From: Costus lasius
Lineage: Eukaryota; Streptophyta; Magnoliopsida; Zingiberales; Costaceae
Length of the DNA stretch: 64,000 nucleotides
Direction: 5' to 3'
NCBI GenBank assembly: GCA_027563935.2
Contig: CM050451.1
Coordinates: 34,549,565 to 34,613,564, forward strand
How positions within the stretch are numbered: position 1 is the stretch's first letter; every line of letters begins with the position of its first letter. Positions 1 to 11,874 of the stretch are shown in pieces. Under the pieces are notes generated by a model. It was not told where the DNA came from, ran no database searches, and saw only the letters and a list, made by a program, of their open reading frames with translations. The position numbers were made by a program, and so were the translations under genes.

Positions 1-1724
1 ACTGGACAACAGACACATCTTATATCATATTTCATAAAGGTGGACTCCTAAGTGTCAACTAGACTCTAGGATAGTCATCACAAAAATCATATCGGGCAGG
101 CTGAACATCAACCCCCATCACAATAATCATAATAGGCAGGCTGAACATCAACCCCCTCACATATCAAATACAGGGCTGAAATTCAAACCCTTAACATATC
201 ACATAAGGACTATCCTATGAGTACCCGGTTACACTTAGCCATAGTCCTAACCAACACATAACACATAATATTCAAAATTCCCATAATCACATAATTTTCA
301 AAATCTCATAACCACATAATGTTCACAATTCACATAATCACATAATGTTCACAAATCACATAACAACATAATATTCCAAAAATCACATAAACACCTAATA
401 TTTAAAAATCACATAATTACATAATATTAACAATCATATAAAGTAGTGTGGTCCTTAGGTTTCATGCTGATTAGTTCAGTCAAACCTTACTAGGTTATCA
501 CCCAAATTTCTCAAACAATTTCTCAACATTGCAGTTAACAAGCATCCATAAAAATTAACATAAAACTAAAACATGTAGTCATACAAACTATCCATAAAAT
601 TAACAAAAACTAAAACATGTATTCATACAAACTATTTTACAAATCTCTACATATAACCCACGGTTAACATAACATATTATCTATTAAATTTTACACCTTG
701 AATTAACATGAATTTCTTGCTCAAACCATTGGTCTAAAACTTCCGAAATTCCATAAATTAATACCTTAAATTTCATAATACCAATTTTCGGTTTTCATAA
801 ACAATCATCAAGATTATTTCGGTTTACATGGAAATTTAGGTTTTCATGGAAAAATACAATTCGGTTCTCATGAAGAACAATACCCTAAATTCGGTTTTCA
901 TACCCTAAATACACTTTGCATAATTTCGGTTTTAACTTGGTAAATTTTCCAAGAACTCAAGTGTATCATTTAACACAAACACAACCAAATTGTTAAATCA
1001 ATTAAGACATTCCACTCACCTTGAACCGTGAACACCAATAAGAAAAACCCTTCCAAAAATTCGTCTAAGGCTTTGAAAGACGCCACCAAACACCAAGGAA
1101 TGCCGGCCAAAGGAAGAGGAAGAGGAAGAAAGGAATTTCGCCTCCAAGCCTCCAAGAATCGCCCACTTCTTCCTAGCCGTCGCCCAAGTTTTCTCCCAAG
1201 CCAAAATCTCGCCCAAAAAACTCTACCCTAACCGAAATACCAATTTAAATTTTTGGTTTTAAATTCTTAACCCATTAACCCATTAATTCAAATAGGGTTT
1301 AACCCATTTAACTAACTAAATTTGAATTTTAAACCCAATAACCCATGGTTTAAGTGACAATCCAATAAGAACTTAAATTAACATCCATTTAATGAATTCA
1401 CTTAAACGCAAATCCAATAAGGATTTAATTAATATCCAATAAGCTAGTTAATTAACCAATAAGGTCTAATTAATTAACCAATAAGCTCTAATTAATTTAT
1501 CATAAATTAGCAACCAATAATCGAATAAATTAACCACCATTAATCTCTAATTAATTTACAATAAATTAACAACCAAAATCTCTAGTTAATTAACTATAAT
1601 TTATCAACCAAAAATCTCTAGTTAATTAACTATTAACAACCAATACATAGAAAAATACCACAGTCAATAATTTTATTTAAATCAAAATAATGCTTACCAG
1701 GACTTAAGATCCTTGGATCTTACA
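1..1724 (-). repeat. LTR of a Tekay/Del-type Gypsy element, cut by the window edge
   Basis: The stretch matches the Tekay LTR pair further down the window (from about 27618 and 53081 to the LTR ends) in the same orientation, so the parent element lies on the minus strand. It ends with the same 'GATCTTACA' terminus as the other two copies (37758 and 55013). It is a more diverged copy: it lacks the amplified 33-bp repeat block of the other LTRs. Whether it is a solo LTR or the 5' LTR of an element to the left cannot be decided here. Short ORFs in it have no support. Confidence 0.88.
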
Positions 1725-1842
1725 GATTTGCTTCTACTGTAATTGTGTTAAAATTTTAAAATCCCCAGGGTTTCCCAAAAAAGGTCCAGTGGCATATCAA
1801 AGAGGGATGAACTACCCATGACCACAATTCATGAAGCGGAAA
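1725..1842 (+). pseudogene. Athila-type integrase remnant, upstream fragment
   Basis: One frame reads SSGISKRDELP just before the Gypsy insertion. This is the Athila integrase segment that follows the zinc-binding CxxC and usually reads RTGNISRRNEMP. It joins in frame, across one copy of the GGAAA target duplication, with the integrase core that resumes at 17885. Upstream of this the frame is lost to a stop and an apparent frameshift. It is therefore a decayed host element into which both the Tekay LTR (left) and Gypsy element 1 (right) inserted. Confidence 0.72.
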
Positions 1843-2654
1843 TGATGTGGGGAGGCGACATGACCCACGGAAATACAAATGGAGTTTAAGGTTACCCTAG
1901 CTAGGGCACCTAAATTTCCATCTCTTGCAATGCATGCATCTTTAAGTTAGATTTTCATTCCTTGCATTGCATGCATCCTTTAAGTTAGATCTCCTAGCAT
2001 AACTTGCATCATGTGGTAGGTTAGATCCACCCTCAAATTACACCAAGTAGTTACATTCGCTAGGATCCGCCACTTATGTATGGTAGGTTAGTTCATGCTA
2101 ATGATGTAATAGATTAGGTTGATCCAATTTTGAGCTCAAGTCAAGCCCAAGACAAGTATGGAAACGCCTATGACCATTCAGCCCCTTTGGTGAAGCACCC
2201 TCTACAAAGTTACTCAAAGATCCACCATCCTAGTTGGCTACGAAGTGCAGCCTCTCCCTTTGTTCCAACCTCCACTTTCCCCTTGAGGAGATGGAGACAA
2301 GACCAGCAATTCGCCAGCCATTCCAGCAACTATATGGTGAAGAATTTCAGCCAACATTACAAAAGGATAGTCTCCAAGCACCTTCTCCACGTTCATGACC
2401 CTGCAGCTCCAAACTTGGTAAGTTTCCTTCATTTGGTTCCCAAGAAGACATCAGCACTTAATGGAAGATGTCAGCACCCTTCAGCACTCAATCGTCCATA
2501 GCTAGCGACCCTTCCATTTGGGAAAGACTTCAAATCAAGACTCAAAGCAAATCAGCCATTTGGGGAAAGGGAATCACTCCTCATCAATGCGCCTGCATCA
2601 TCCAGTTTTGTTTATGTAACGACTAGTATGAGCGCCAAAACTTGTTTCCTTGCT

Positions 2655-2670
2655 TTGCTTTGGCTTTATA
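2655..2670 (+). promoter_or_regulatory. Possible TATA box of Gypsy element 1 LTR
   Basis: GGCTTTATAACC stands upstream of a block conserved with CRM-like element 2 (GTGTCTTCTAnTGGTGTG). The equivalent site in element 2, near 28967, reads TTCTATATTG. A conserved position before a conserved block fits a U3/R boundary, but the transcription start was not shown. Confidence 0.4.
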
Positions 2671-2759
2671 ACCTTGTAACCTCGTGGGTGAAATCAGAGT
2701 TGAATATTTTGAAAAAAATCATGAAGTGTGTCTTCTAATGGTGTGTGTCGCCTCAACTC

Positions 2760-3480
2760 TCCTCCTCTACCTTTCCATGGATTTGGAAGTTCCATCCTGA
2801 TGAATTAAATCTTCACGCCCTTCTCATCACTGCCATTTCATCAACATCGTTCTGCCAACCTAGGAGGTGGATCGAGCTGAAACTTCAGCCACATCTCCTC
2901 CTCTTCCGGTCGAACACACAGCCGGAACGATCTCCCCATCCGACGGCTGCATCGCCAGATCGGGAGATTTCTAGTGTCGCTCCAGCTTTGCGCCCCTGTT
3001 TCCGCCTCCTCCCACTATTCGACATTGATCTCCTCTGACCATCCACCGCTTGCTCCCAAACTCCAGCCACAAGTCCACCCTGATCCGAGGAGCCTCCAGG
3101 TGTAGTAGGTCGGAGTTTCGAGCCGTGTCCGATGATCGCCGGCAACCCCTGCTCCGTCCCACTTTATCCCCTGTTTCAGTCAGAAATAGGGTAGCGCTAA
3201 CGCCACCTGTTCCCCGATGCTGAGCGGCGGCCGCCGTCCGCTGAACCCCGACAAACAGCTTCACCGACCTGCCTCCTCGCACCCTACAATCACCGCCAGT
3301 CGACGGCGCCATCGGAGGAGGCTCACCGCCCAAACAAGTTCGCCTCTGCTCCTGATCTTGCTCGTAACCAATGCCTGTCTCCTCCCTGCAGCCTCGAGTT
3401 CTACTGGCCGTCCTTCCCCTCGCCTCTACAGCCACCAATGACGCCGTAGCTGTTGTTCCGGGAATCCCTGCCAGCTGACG
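2760..3480. other. GC-rich block unique to the LTRs of Gypsy element 1
   Basis: About 700 bp much richer in G and C than the surrounding AT-rich DNA, with CG dinucleotides and runs such as GCGGCGGCCGCC. It recurs in the 3' LTR (about 16495-17215) with scattered differences. It is open in several frames on both strands, but no frame is recognisable. It could be captured host sequence or a leader region of the RNA. Confidence 0.55.
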
Positions 3481-4145
3481 GGAGCCAAACAACCTCACGC
3501 GAGAAACTTCCTAGCTCAGTAACGTTACATGGTTCAGCCTCTTGTTCTCTGAGAGTCTGCTAAGTCTCTAATTTTTATGTTTCTTTCTTATTCCTTCAAG
3601 AGCATCTTACTACACCCTTGCTTGATTATTGTAGGATTATGGCGCTTGAAATGGGGGTTCATCTTGGCGCAAGTTGTCCCTCTCTCTAAATAGTTTAGTC
3701 TATTCTTTGTTAGGCAAGAGAACTAGGAGGCCTAACCTCCCTCTTGAAGTTTTGCTTGTAAAGACATTTAACCTTTTATCACTCACTCACCTACACATGT
3801 GTGGGATGTGGTAATACCATGGATGTAAGCTCATAGGGCCCTACTTCATGTTGTTCCATTGGACCGGTGAAGAACGGGAAGGTTGGCCCTTCCATTCTCA
3901 AGGGCCGCAAGGTGAGCATTCTTTACAATTTCATCATTTATCGCATTCCTAGAAATGTATGTATAGATTTACCGCTTTCCTAGAACAGCATGTTTAATTT
4001 AGATTTTCTTATTATAAAATTACAAAAAAAAAAACTATGGTGCAAAAGCTTTAGTTTAAATGGATTTTCATAGCTATATCCTAAATAGCAAATGTTTTCA
4101 AAATACGTTGTTTGAATGCTTGCATGATTCCCACCCCCATCATCT

Positions 4146-4157
4146 TGGTATCAGAGC
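4146..4157 (+). other. Primer-binding site, Gypsy element 1
   Basis: TGGTATCAGAGC, complementary to the 3' end of initiator-methionine tRNA, lies three bases after the 5' LTR. It would prime minus-strand DNA synthesis. Confidence 0.9.
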
Positions 4158-4302
4158 TTAGGATCTTAGAGTAGGATTTTATAAGACCAAAAATTTATTT
4201 TCCTACTACTAAGACGATTTTGGACCTAGATGTTTGAAAGAAAATGACTACTTATATCTTACCACCTTAGAGAGCTCTATTTTCAAATGTTATAGTGTTT
4301 TC

Positions 4303-4326
4303 AAAAAAAAAAAAAAAAAAAAAAAA
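4303..4326 (+). repeat. Homopolymer of about 24 A residues before gag
   Basis: An uninterrupted A run sits where CRM-like element 2 has CAAAAACAATGG and its gag start. The N-terminal half of gag is missing after it. The run therefore marks, or fills, the deletion point. Its length is prone to sequencing error. Confidence 0.8.
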
Positions 4327-4332
4327 CTCCCC

Positions 4333-4459
4333 ATGATTGCTAGATTCAATCCCCTAAGAGGCAATAGACAACCCATCAAGAGATGGGATGACATGATAAA
4401 AGAAATATATGACCCTGCATCTCTCAATGAAAAATTGCTTACCCAAGAGAACATGAATG
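4333..4459 (+). pseudogene. gag (second half of capsid), first part of Gypsy element 1 ORF
   Basis: An ATG at 4333 follows the A run and opens a frame that runs to the Copia A1 insertion. It continues in the same frame at 13561 once Copia A1 and one GAATG copy are removed. The stretch (RWDDMIKEIYDPASLNEKL) aligns with the capsid segment WDEMKFLLRQKYVPPGFMQKL of CRM-like element 2. The ~185 residues that precede this in element 2 are absent. The true translation start is uncertain. Confidence 0.7.
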
Positions 4460-6141
4460 TGTTGGGGTATGCCCTTAAGGCTAATGTTTGAGGCCTTGGG
4501 ATTGTATCAGTATCATGTATAAACTCTTAAGTTTATAAAGGCAATGGTTGTTATTCAGTTTGTTACATCATCTGCTGCAATATGTATACTTCTGAATAAT
4601 GTCTCAATGCTGTTCAGCTAGGCTGACATGCTATATGTCCTTAGTCGAGATATCTTGGTGAACATGAGACAGCCTTGATATGATTGAGACTAATATGTGT
4701 TCTAATCTTATAGGATGCTTCGAGCATGGAATAAGATGTAGACTCATGGGTACATTGGTTGTACTGGACAGACCCTACTAGGATATTCAATTGCTTGTCA
4801 CAATGTGAATAATCCTTGTATGCAACAAGTGGCACATTTCCTCTGACTTGAGATCACTTGTGTTTCTAAATGATGGTTGTCATTGTTTTGAGGTAGTTCA
4901 ATATCATTTGAAACATAATGGTTATAGACTATCTTGGATAATGATCATGAGTCAGGTTAGGGCACTAGTGATAGATATAGGATTGCCGTCTCCTTGATTG
5001 GAGTGTGATGTTCTAAAGGGGCCCCCCTGGATGAGATGATTGAGAAAGTGTATGGCCATACCCAGATGACTGTGATCATCTGATCTAATCATGTTCATCA
5101 TATTGGAGTTACAGGCTTGACTAGCTTGTCCAATAAGAACATCCAGTGGCAAAGGAAACTTGTATGCCTTGTGAGTAGATTCACACTTGTGCTGTGGTTT
5201 GGGTGTAGTCTGGGAAGACTCTTTCCTTTATATCGGGAGACAGTGATGTGTTGCTAGATACCCCTCACTGATCATGATAACATAAGTTATCGTTACCGAC
5301 ATTTAAAGGAAACCCTCAGGGTCGCACAATTTGATGATATGGCTTACTTAAGTCAGATCGTGTGGACTGAATTGTTTCGGTTCAGTTTAAAAGGGATTTA
5401 ATCTCTGATTATAAGTGAGATATGGTCTGATCATGTTTGATTGATTAGGGCTTGAGATCGGTAAGCTTTGATCGAGAGAATGGATGTTAGATCGGTGAGA
5501 TCAGCAGCATCAGAGATGAGCGTTTAGATCTGGAACCATTGGGTCCAATTAGATCTAGACCATGACTTGGGCTATTTTGGTTTGGTCTTTGAACCAACCT
5601 TATTAGAACCGGTTCACTTAGGTGAACGCTTGGTTCAAAGAGAGTGGCGTATGCGATCGGTTCACTTGATGTAAACGCTTGATCGCATGAGAGTTGAAGG
5701 CGAGTTTATGGCTTGCTATTTTTAGAAACCATGCCCCACGTTCAATGTGAACGTTACTCTCGTCGCTCCTCTTCGCTCTTGTTCTCGTGTGGCTTGTGTC
5801 AACGAGAGATAGAGAAGCATTCGGCCAAGGAGAATTCGCCAAGCAACTCATCTCATCTTCCCTCACGGATCGAGACCTCTTGGAGCCTTGCTAGCACAAG
5901 GAGTACCAAGGGAGTAGGCGACTTCTTCATCTAGTGTGCACATCCTTTGGAGGAGATCCTCTCGCTCTCTCTTCTTCCAAATCGCCATCCAAGCGAAATG
6001 GCTATGGTATGAATCCAATCTTTATGAAGTTGATCATGTGTTCTTGCTAATGATCTTATGAAACCCTTGATTCCGCATGAAATTTTATTTGCGCCACTTA
6101 TTGGGTTTCGCCCCCCCCCCCCTCTAGAAAGGGGTCTTACA
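4460..6141 (+). repeat. 5' LTR of Copia A1
   Basis: 1682 bp, TG...CA termini, with a poly-C run shortly before its end (6112-6122). TTTATATCGGG near 5231 is a TATA-like site shared by all Copia-A LTRs here. Confidence 0.95.
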
Positions 6142-7976
6142 ATTGGTATCAGAGCCAAGTTATTGCTTGATCATATGATTGCTTCAAGTTAATATGTGAT
6201 CCATGTTTGAGGTGAATAGATCTAGGGTTATCATCATGCGAAAAATTTTACATGTATGCATTGTCGCATGTTTATTCTTTGTGGCGCATGTATGATGCTT
6301 ATGTTGTTGCGCATGTTGAATGTATAGTTTTTCTTAAAAACTTCTTCCCTTGCGCGCCTCACTTAGATCTAAGCGCCTACTATAAACCCTTAGACGGGTT
6401 GATGGGGTTGAAGTCATCCTCTAGGTTAGATCCAAAGAGTCTGATCAGACCATCTGACAGCCTAGATGGATCGACCAGATGGCACCTGTGCGCAAGCACG
6501 AGGTGGCTATAGGTCGATTGCATCACAGGCGTGTAGCGAGGTCTGGTTGAGACAACCATTGAACGCACATGAGTTAGGCCCGGGGTCACACCCGCTTGCC
6601 AGAACTCATGATGGTTGTTCAGCCCTTGGCGCATGCATGGTTGACCATTAGGTCAACTCAAGTCAGTTAGGACTTGGTGCATGCAAGGGCAGTGGATCAA
6701 ACTAGACATGATGAGTGGATCCCTATCAATGGACCGTTGTAAGGTTGTAGGGCAGATAAGAAAATTAAAATGGATGACAATGGGTTTTTCAAAAAATTTT
6801 ATTTTCTTAGTAATGGATCACATGTTTGATTGGATGCCATGTGCTTGTTTATTTCATCTTATGTGGGTTGCCCTTTAATGTGTGCTGTGCTGGGGCCTGC
6901 GAGCCTGGTTAATTGTAAATTAATATTTATTTGTGATCTGCGAATCACATTGTGTTTAATTTATAAGTGTAATTGACCTGCGTGTCAATCTTGTCTAGAT
7001 AGATTAATTTGTAATTTAATCAGACAAGAGCACAAAGCACACATGGCAGAGGCGCATGCAGCAGTGGCTTGACCAGGTGGGAGGTCTAGGGTTCGACCCT
7101 AGGACAGGCACATTTTCCTGGTGGGCGCACCTTGAGCTGCAGTGGGCGCTTGGGCCCTGGGTTGGGCCAGATGAGAAGAAAAAGCCCCATGAAGAAAGCA
7201 AGTGAAGACTTAATTTACGTTAAGGTCTTACTTAGACTTAATGGGCTTTTACCACATAAGATCCATGCTTTCTTTTATTGTTTAATAATTAGAATTGCAT
7301 GAGTTATTTATCTTCTGCTATAGCCATAGGATTTGCCTGATAGTAAGAAGATAAAAGACCGTTAAAATCCAACGCTAAATATCAAGCACGTAATGCCTTC
7401 TGGAGCGAAACCTCACTGTTCTGACTATCGTTGGGGCCGTGTTGTACCCACTCAGTGGGCACGCCCATCTATCTTCAGACGGTGTGTGATTTCACCTGCG
7501 TGTTACAGAGAAGGGATTTATCGCTTCTCGTTGCTCAGCATAGCACGTGGTGGTCTAGGGAGTAGGTCAGGTCAGCTTGAGCATGTAGGCTACATATGGG
7601 GCATATGTTAGCTATATGGAGGCAGCCATCTGTGGGATCAGAGACTGTGTTGTACCAACTCAGTTGGCACAGTCTGCTGGATTGCCCAGATGAAGGGGAA
7701 TCGCATGGGTTGGCGATTGGCAGGGACTGCCTACCAGAGATTAGTGCTTGTACTCTCTGTGCATCTTATCTCGCCTGAGCGGGACGCGGAGACCAAGTAT
7801 AAAATCTGGATCCCATCTCACTAAAAGAGTGTTACTCTTTCGGACTGTTTTAATGGATTTTTCAGTCAGATAAAATAGTGAGAAAAGAATCTTTCTTAAG
7901 TCCTGGATTGATTCTAAACATTGATACTGACCTTGCTGTTCTTGCATTATTGTAGATTCCTGCAGCAACGAACACC
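6142..7976 (+). other. Untranslated leader of Copia A1, with primer-binding site
   Basis: TGGTATCAGAGC at 6144-6155 is the initiator-Met tRNA primer site. The following 1.8 kb has no credible gene. It carries short self-complementary segments (7447-7461 and 7643-7674) that recur in Copia A2 and A3. Just before gag is a pyrimidine-rich stretch ending in ATTGTAG, also present before gag in A3 and Copia B, which could be a splice acceptor. Confidence 0.8.
7643..7674 (+). other. Conserved hairpin in Copia A leader
   Basis: GACTGTG pairs with CACAGTC, and inside it CCAAC pairs with GTTGG around a three-base loop. The same structure lies at 46188-46219 (A2, minus strand) and 63451-63482 (A3). The position in the leader suggests an RNA packaging or dimerisation signal, which is inference. 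Confidence 0.6.
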
Positions 7977-10900
7977 ATGAGCTTCAATGTGCGATCCCTA
8001 CTGGAAAGGGAGAAGTTTGCTGGGCCAAACTTCTCAGACTGGTACGGACACCTTAAGATTGTTCTTAAGGCAGAGAGGAAACTGTATGTCCTCGAGACGG
8101 CAATACCGCCTCAACCCGCAGCGAACGCCGCAAGGGCGGTTCGTGAAGCCTATGAAAAGCATGTCAATGATAGCATTGATGTCGCTTGCCTGATGCTAGC
8201 GTCTATGACGCCACCGCTGTAGCGACAGCATGAGGATATGTCTGCTATAGAAATTATAGCAAACCTCAAAATGTTGTATGCTGCATAGGCGAGGACTGAG
8301 CGCTATAATTTGACCAAGCTTTTCTTTCAGAGCAAACTGGCTGAAGGGAGCCCAGTGGGAGCTCACGTGCTCAAGATGATTGGGCACAAAGAGGCTCTAG
8401 AGAAACTGGAGCATACCATCAATCTGGAGCTTGCTGTAGACATTATTCTGCAGTCTCTCCCGCCCTCTTTCGATGCGTTCATTATTAACTTTAATATGAA
8501 CAAAATCGATTGTACCCCAGCAGAGTTGCTGAATATGCTCTTGACTACTGAGGAGACTCTGAAGGGAAAGCCTTCAACCTCTGTCTTAATGGTTCCTTCT
8601 AGGAACAAGAAGAAGGGGAAGAAGGGCAAAGCCCCAGTCAAGAACTACAATAAGGCTCTGAAACAGAAGGTTAAGCGGTCGAAGGAATACAGATGTTTCC
8701 ACTGTGGCCAGCTAGGTCACTGGAAAAAGGACTGTAAAGCGCTCCAAGGAGACAAGAAGGGAAGCATCGCTTCTGGCTCAGGTATATTTGTGACTGAAGT
8801 CATGATATCATCTTCTTCTATATCATGGGTGTTGGACACTGCATGTGGAGTTCACATTTGTTCAAATGTACAGGAACTCAAGAGAAGAAGACAGGTGGGG
8901 CAGCATGAGGTGGACCTACGAGTTGGAAACGGGGCACGGGTTGCTGCTGTTGCTGTAGGGGAATATTACATCTCATTACCATCTGGACTTGTATTAGAAT
9001 TAAACAATTGTTATTTTGTTCCTAGCATTACCAAGAATATTATCTCTATTCCTGCTCTTGTCAGGAAAGGGTTTTCCTTTGAATGCAATATTTCAAAGTG
9101 TATTATTTCTTTGGATAATATTGTTTATGCTACTGGTTCAATTAACAATGGGTTATTCATGTTGGACATGGAATGTTCTATACAAACTATTGATAATAAG
9201 AAAGCCAAGTATGCTGATCATAGCACCTTGCTATGGCATAGTCGTTTAGGCCATATTAACAAGAAACGCATTAAGCGGTTGCATGACAATGGACTGCTGG
9301 GATCATTCTCCTATGAGGAGATTGTTACATGCAAAGCTTGTTTAATGGGTAAAATGACGAAGTCTCCTTTTCCTAACAAAGGTCAAAGGGCTTCAGGTTT
9401 ACTTGACCTCATACACAGTGATGTGTGTGGGCCATTTAGTAAACATGCCAGAGGTGGCTATTCGTACTTCATTACCTTTACTGATGATTTCAGTAGATAT
9501 GGTTATGTCTATCTGATGAGGTATAAGAGTGAATCTTTTGACAAGTTCAAAGAATTCAAAAATGAAGTACAGAATCAGCTAGGCCGAAATATCAAGGCAC
9601 TTCGTTCTGATCGAGGTGGAGAATACTTGAGTCATGCGTTTACTGACTATCTGAAGGAGTGTGGGATTATCTCACAGCTCACTCCGCCAGGAACACCGCA
9701 ATGGAATGGTGTGTCCGAGAGGAGAAATAGAACGTTACTTGATATGGTTCGTTCTATGATGAGTCAGGCTACTCTACCTTACTCCTTTTGGGGATTTGCA
9801 CTGGAAACAGCTGCAAAGGTACTAAACCGAGTGTCATCCAAGGCAGTTTCAAAGACTCCATATGAATTATGGTATGGGAAACAGCCGAGCTTGACATTTA
9901 TCAGGATCTGGGGTTGCGAGGCTTATGTCAAAAAGCTCGCCTCTGGGAAACTGGAGAGCAGATCTGAGAAATGTATCTTTGTCGGTTACCCTAAAGAAAC
10001 TAAGGGTTATTATTTCTACGATCCCAAAGAGAACAAGGTATTTGTTGCTCGGACGGCAATATTTCTTGAGAATGAGTTTCTTCTGCAAGAAGCCAGTGGG
10101 AGAGAAATAAAGCTGGATGAGAATCCAGAGGAAGGACAAAGTAGTCAAGCATAGTTGGATGAGCCTGAGCCAGTAGAACAGGTTATTGAACAACCTGAGG
10201 CTCAGATATCACGGGAACCGCGAAGATCGGGAAGGATCCGTCGACAGCCTGAGCGCTATGACGGAGTCTACATCATTGACAATGATGAACCCCTCACTTA
10301 TGCGGATGCGGTCAGTGGACCGGAGTCAGCTAGATGGCTTGAAGCTATGCGAGCCGAAATGGACTCCATGTCAGATAACCAAGTCTGGGATTTGGTTGAT
10401 CCGCCTCCGGGAGTAATCCCTATAGGCTGTAAATGGATCTTCAAGAAGAAGATTGACATGGATGGTAACGTGGTTACCTATAAAGGCAGGCTAGTAGCGA
10501 AAGGTTTCAAACAAATCTACGGGATAGATTATGATGAAACTTTCTCTCCTGTAGCCATGTTCAAGTCGATTCAGATTCTTTTCGCGATAGCTGCATATTA
10601 TGATTATGAGATCTGGCAGATGGATGTGAAAACGGCTTTCCTTAATGGAAAACTGGATGAGGATGTGTATATGACACAACCTGAAGGTTTCACTAATCCA
10701 TCAGATCGTCATAAAATATGCAAGTTAAAGAAGTCCATTTATGGACTTAAGCAAGCATCTAGAAGCTGGAATATTCGTTTTGATGAATCAATCTCTGAGT
10801 TTGGTTTCATCAAGAATGAAGATGACCCGTGTGTATATAAGAGGTTTAGTGGGAGCGTGATTACTTTCCTGGTCCTCTACGTCGATGATATCTTAATCAT

Positions 10901-11854
10901 TGGAAATGATATTCCTGAACTGCATGCTGTTAAGGCATGGTTAAGGAAATGTTTCCAGATGAAAGATTTAGGAGAAGCAGCCTATGTATTAGGTGTGAAG
11001 ATCTACAGAGATAGATCTAAAAGGCTTCTCGGGTTGTGCCAGAGTACTTACATCGATAAAGTCCTGGAGAGATTCCATTTAGAGAATTCTAAAAGAGGAT
11101 ATCTTCCAGTCAGACATGGTCTGAATCTTTCGAAGAGTCAGTGTCCACAAACACAGACTGAGAAAGATGAAATGGACAATACGCCTTATGCTTCGGCTAT
11201 TGGGTCCATTATGTATGCGATGTTGTGTACTCGCCTAGACGTCGCTTACGGGTTAAGCGTGACCAGTCGGTTCCAAAGTAATCCAGGTCAGGCGCACTGG
11301 ATTGCAGTCAAGAACATTTTAAAATATCTTCGGAGGACCAAAGATAGGTGTATGGTGGTCAGGAAGAACTCAGTATTGAAGGATATACTGACGCTTCATT
11401 CCAATCTGACCAGGATGATTTCCGATCACAATCAGGCTATGTGTTTAGCTTGAATGGAGGTGCTGTGGTGTGGAAAAGTTTCAAACAGTCCATCGTTGCT
11501 GATTCCACAACAGAAGCCGAGTATGTTGCAGCCTCAGAGGCATCTAAGGAGGCAGTGTGGATTCGTAAGTTCATTCAGGAACTTGGTGTTGTTCCTTCGA
11601 GTGCAGATCCTTTGGTTATCTTCTGTGATAACACTGGAGCAATCGCACAAGCAAAGGAACCACGGTCGCACCAGAAGTCCAAGCACATACAGAGACGGTT
11701 TCACTTGATCCGGGAGATCATTGATCGTGGCGAGATCAAAGTCTGCAAGGTTCATACGGATGACAATCTGGCTGACCCGCTTACCAAGCCTCTGGCGCAG
11801 CAGAAGCATGAGAAGCACTGTAATAATATGGGTTTGAGGTTACTCAACCATTAG
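7977..11854 (+). pseudogene. Copia A1 gag-pol polyprotein, broken by three stops and a frameshift
   Basis: This is the same polyprotein as in Copia A2: gag with a CCHC knuckle, protease, integrase, RT (YVDD) and RNase H. Against A2, Gln82 and Gln104 are TAG (8220-8222, 8286-8288; CAG to TAG), and Glu726 is TAG (10152-10154). A 7-bp deletion near 11346 shifts the frame between RT and RNase H. The remaining open pieces are 8310-10154, 10155-11453 and 11348-11854, ending at the normal TAG. Zinc knuckle, integrase D/D/E and RT residues are otherwise preserved, so decay is recent. The element cannot make its own full polyprotein. Confidence 0.95.
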
Positions 11855-11863
11855 ATTAAGTGC

Positions 11864-11874
11864 AAGTGGGAGAT
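11864..11874 (+). other. Polypurine tract of Copia A1
   Basis: AAGTGGGAGAT stands directly before the 3' LTR and would prime plus-strand synthesis. The same tract precedes the 3' LTRs of Copia A2 and Copia B. Confidence 0.85.

Larger units (their letters stand above)
1843..4142 (+). repeat. 5' LTR of Gypsy element 1
   Basis: It begins TGATGTGGGG and ends CCCCCATCA, followed by the primer site. The first ~250 bp and the last ~350 bp are shared with the LTR of CRM-like element 2. The middle (about 2760-3480) is markedly GC-rich and has no counterpart there. A TATA-like GGCTTTATAACC lies near 2663, just before the block shared with element 2. Confidence 0.9.

Noticed and set aside
3217..3441. 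Small ORFs in the GC-rich LTR block (also 2971-3498 minus)
   Set aside because: Open frames on both strands are expected from GC-rich DNA; no recognisable protein, and the copies in the two LTRs differ without codon preference.
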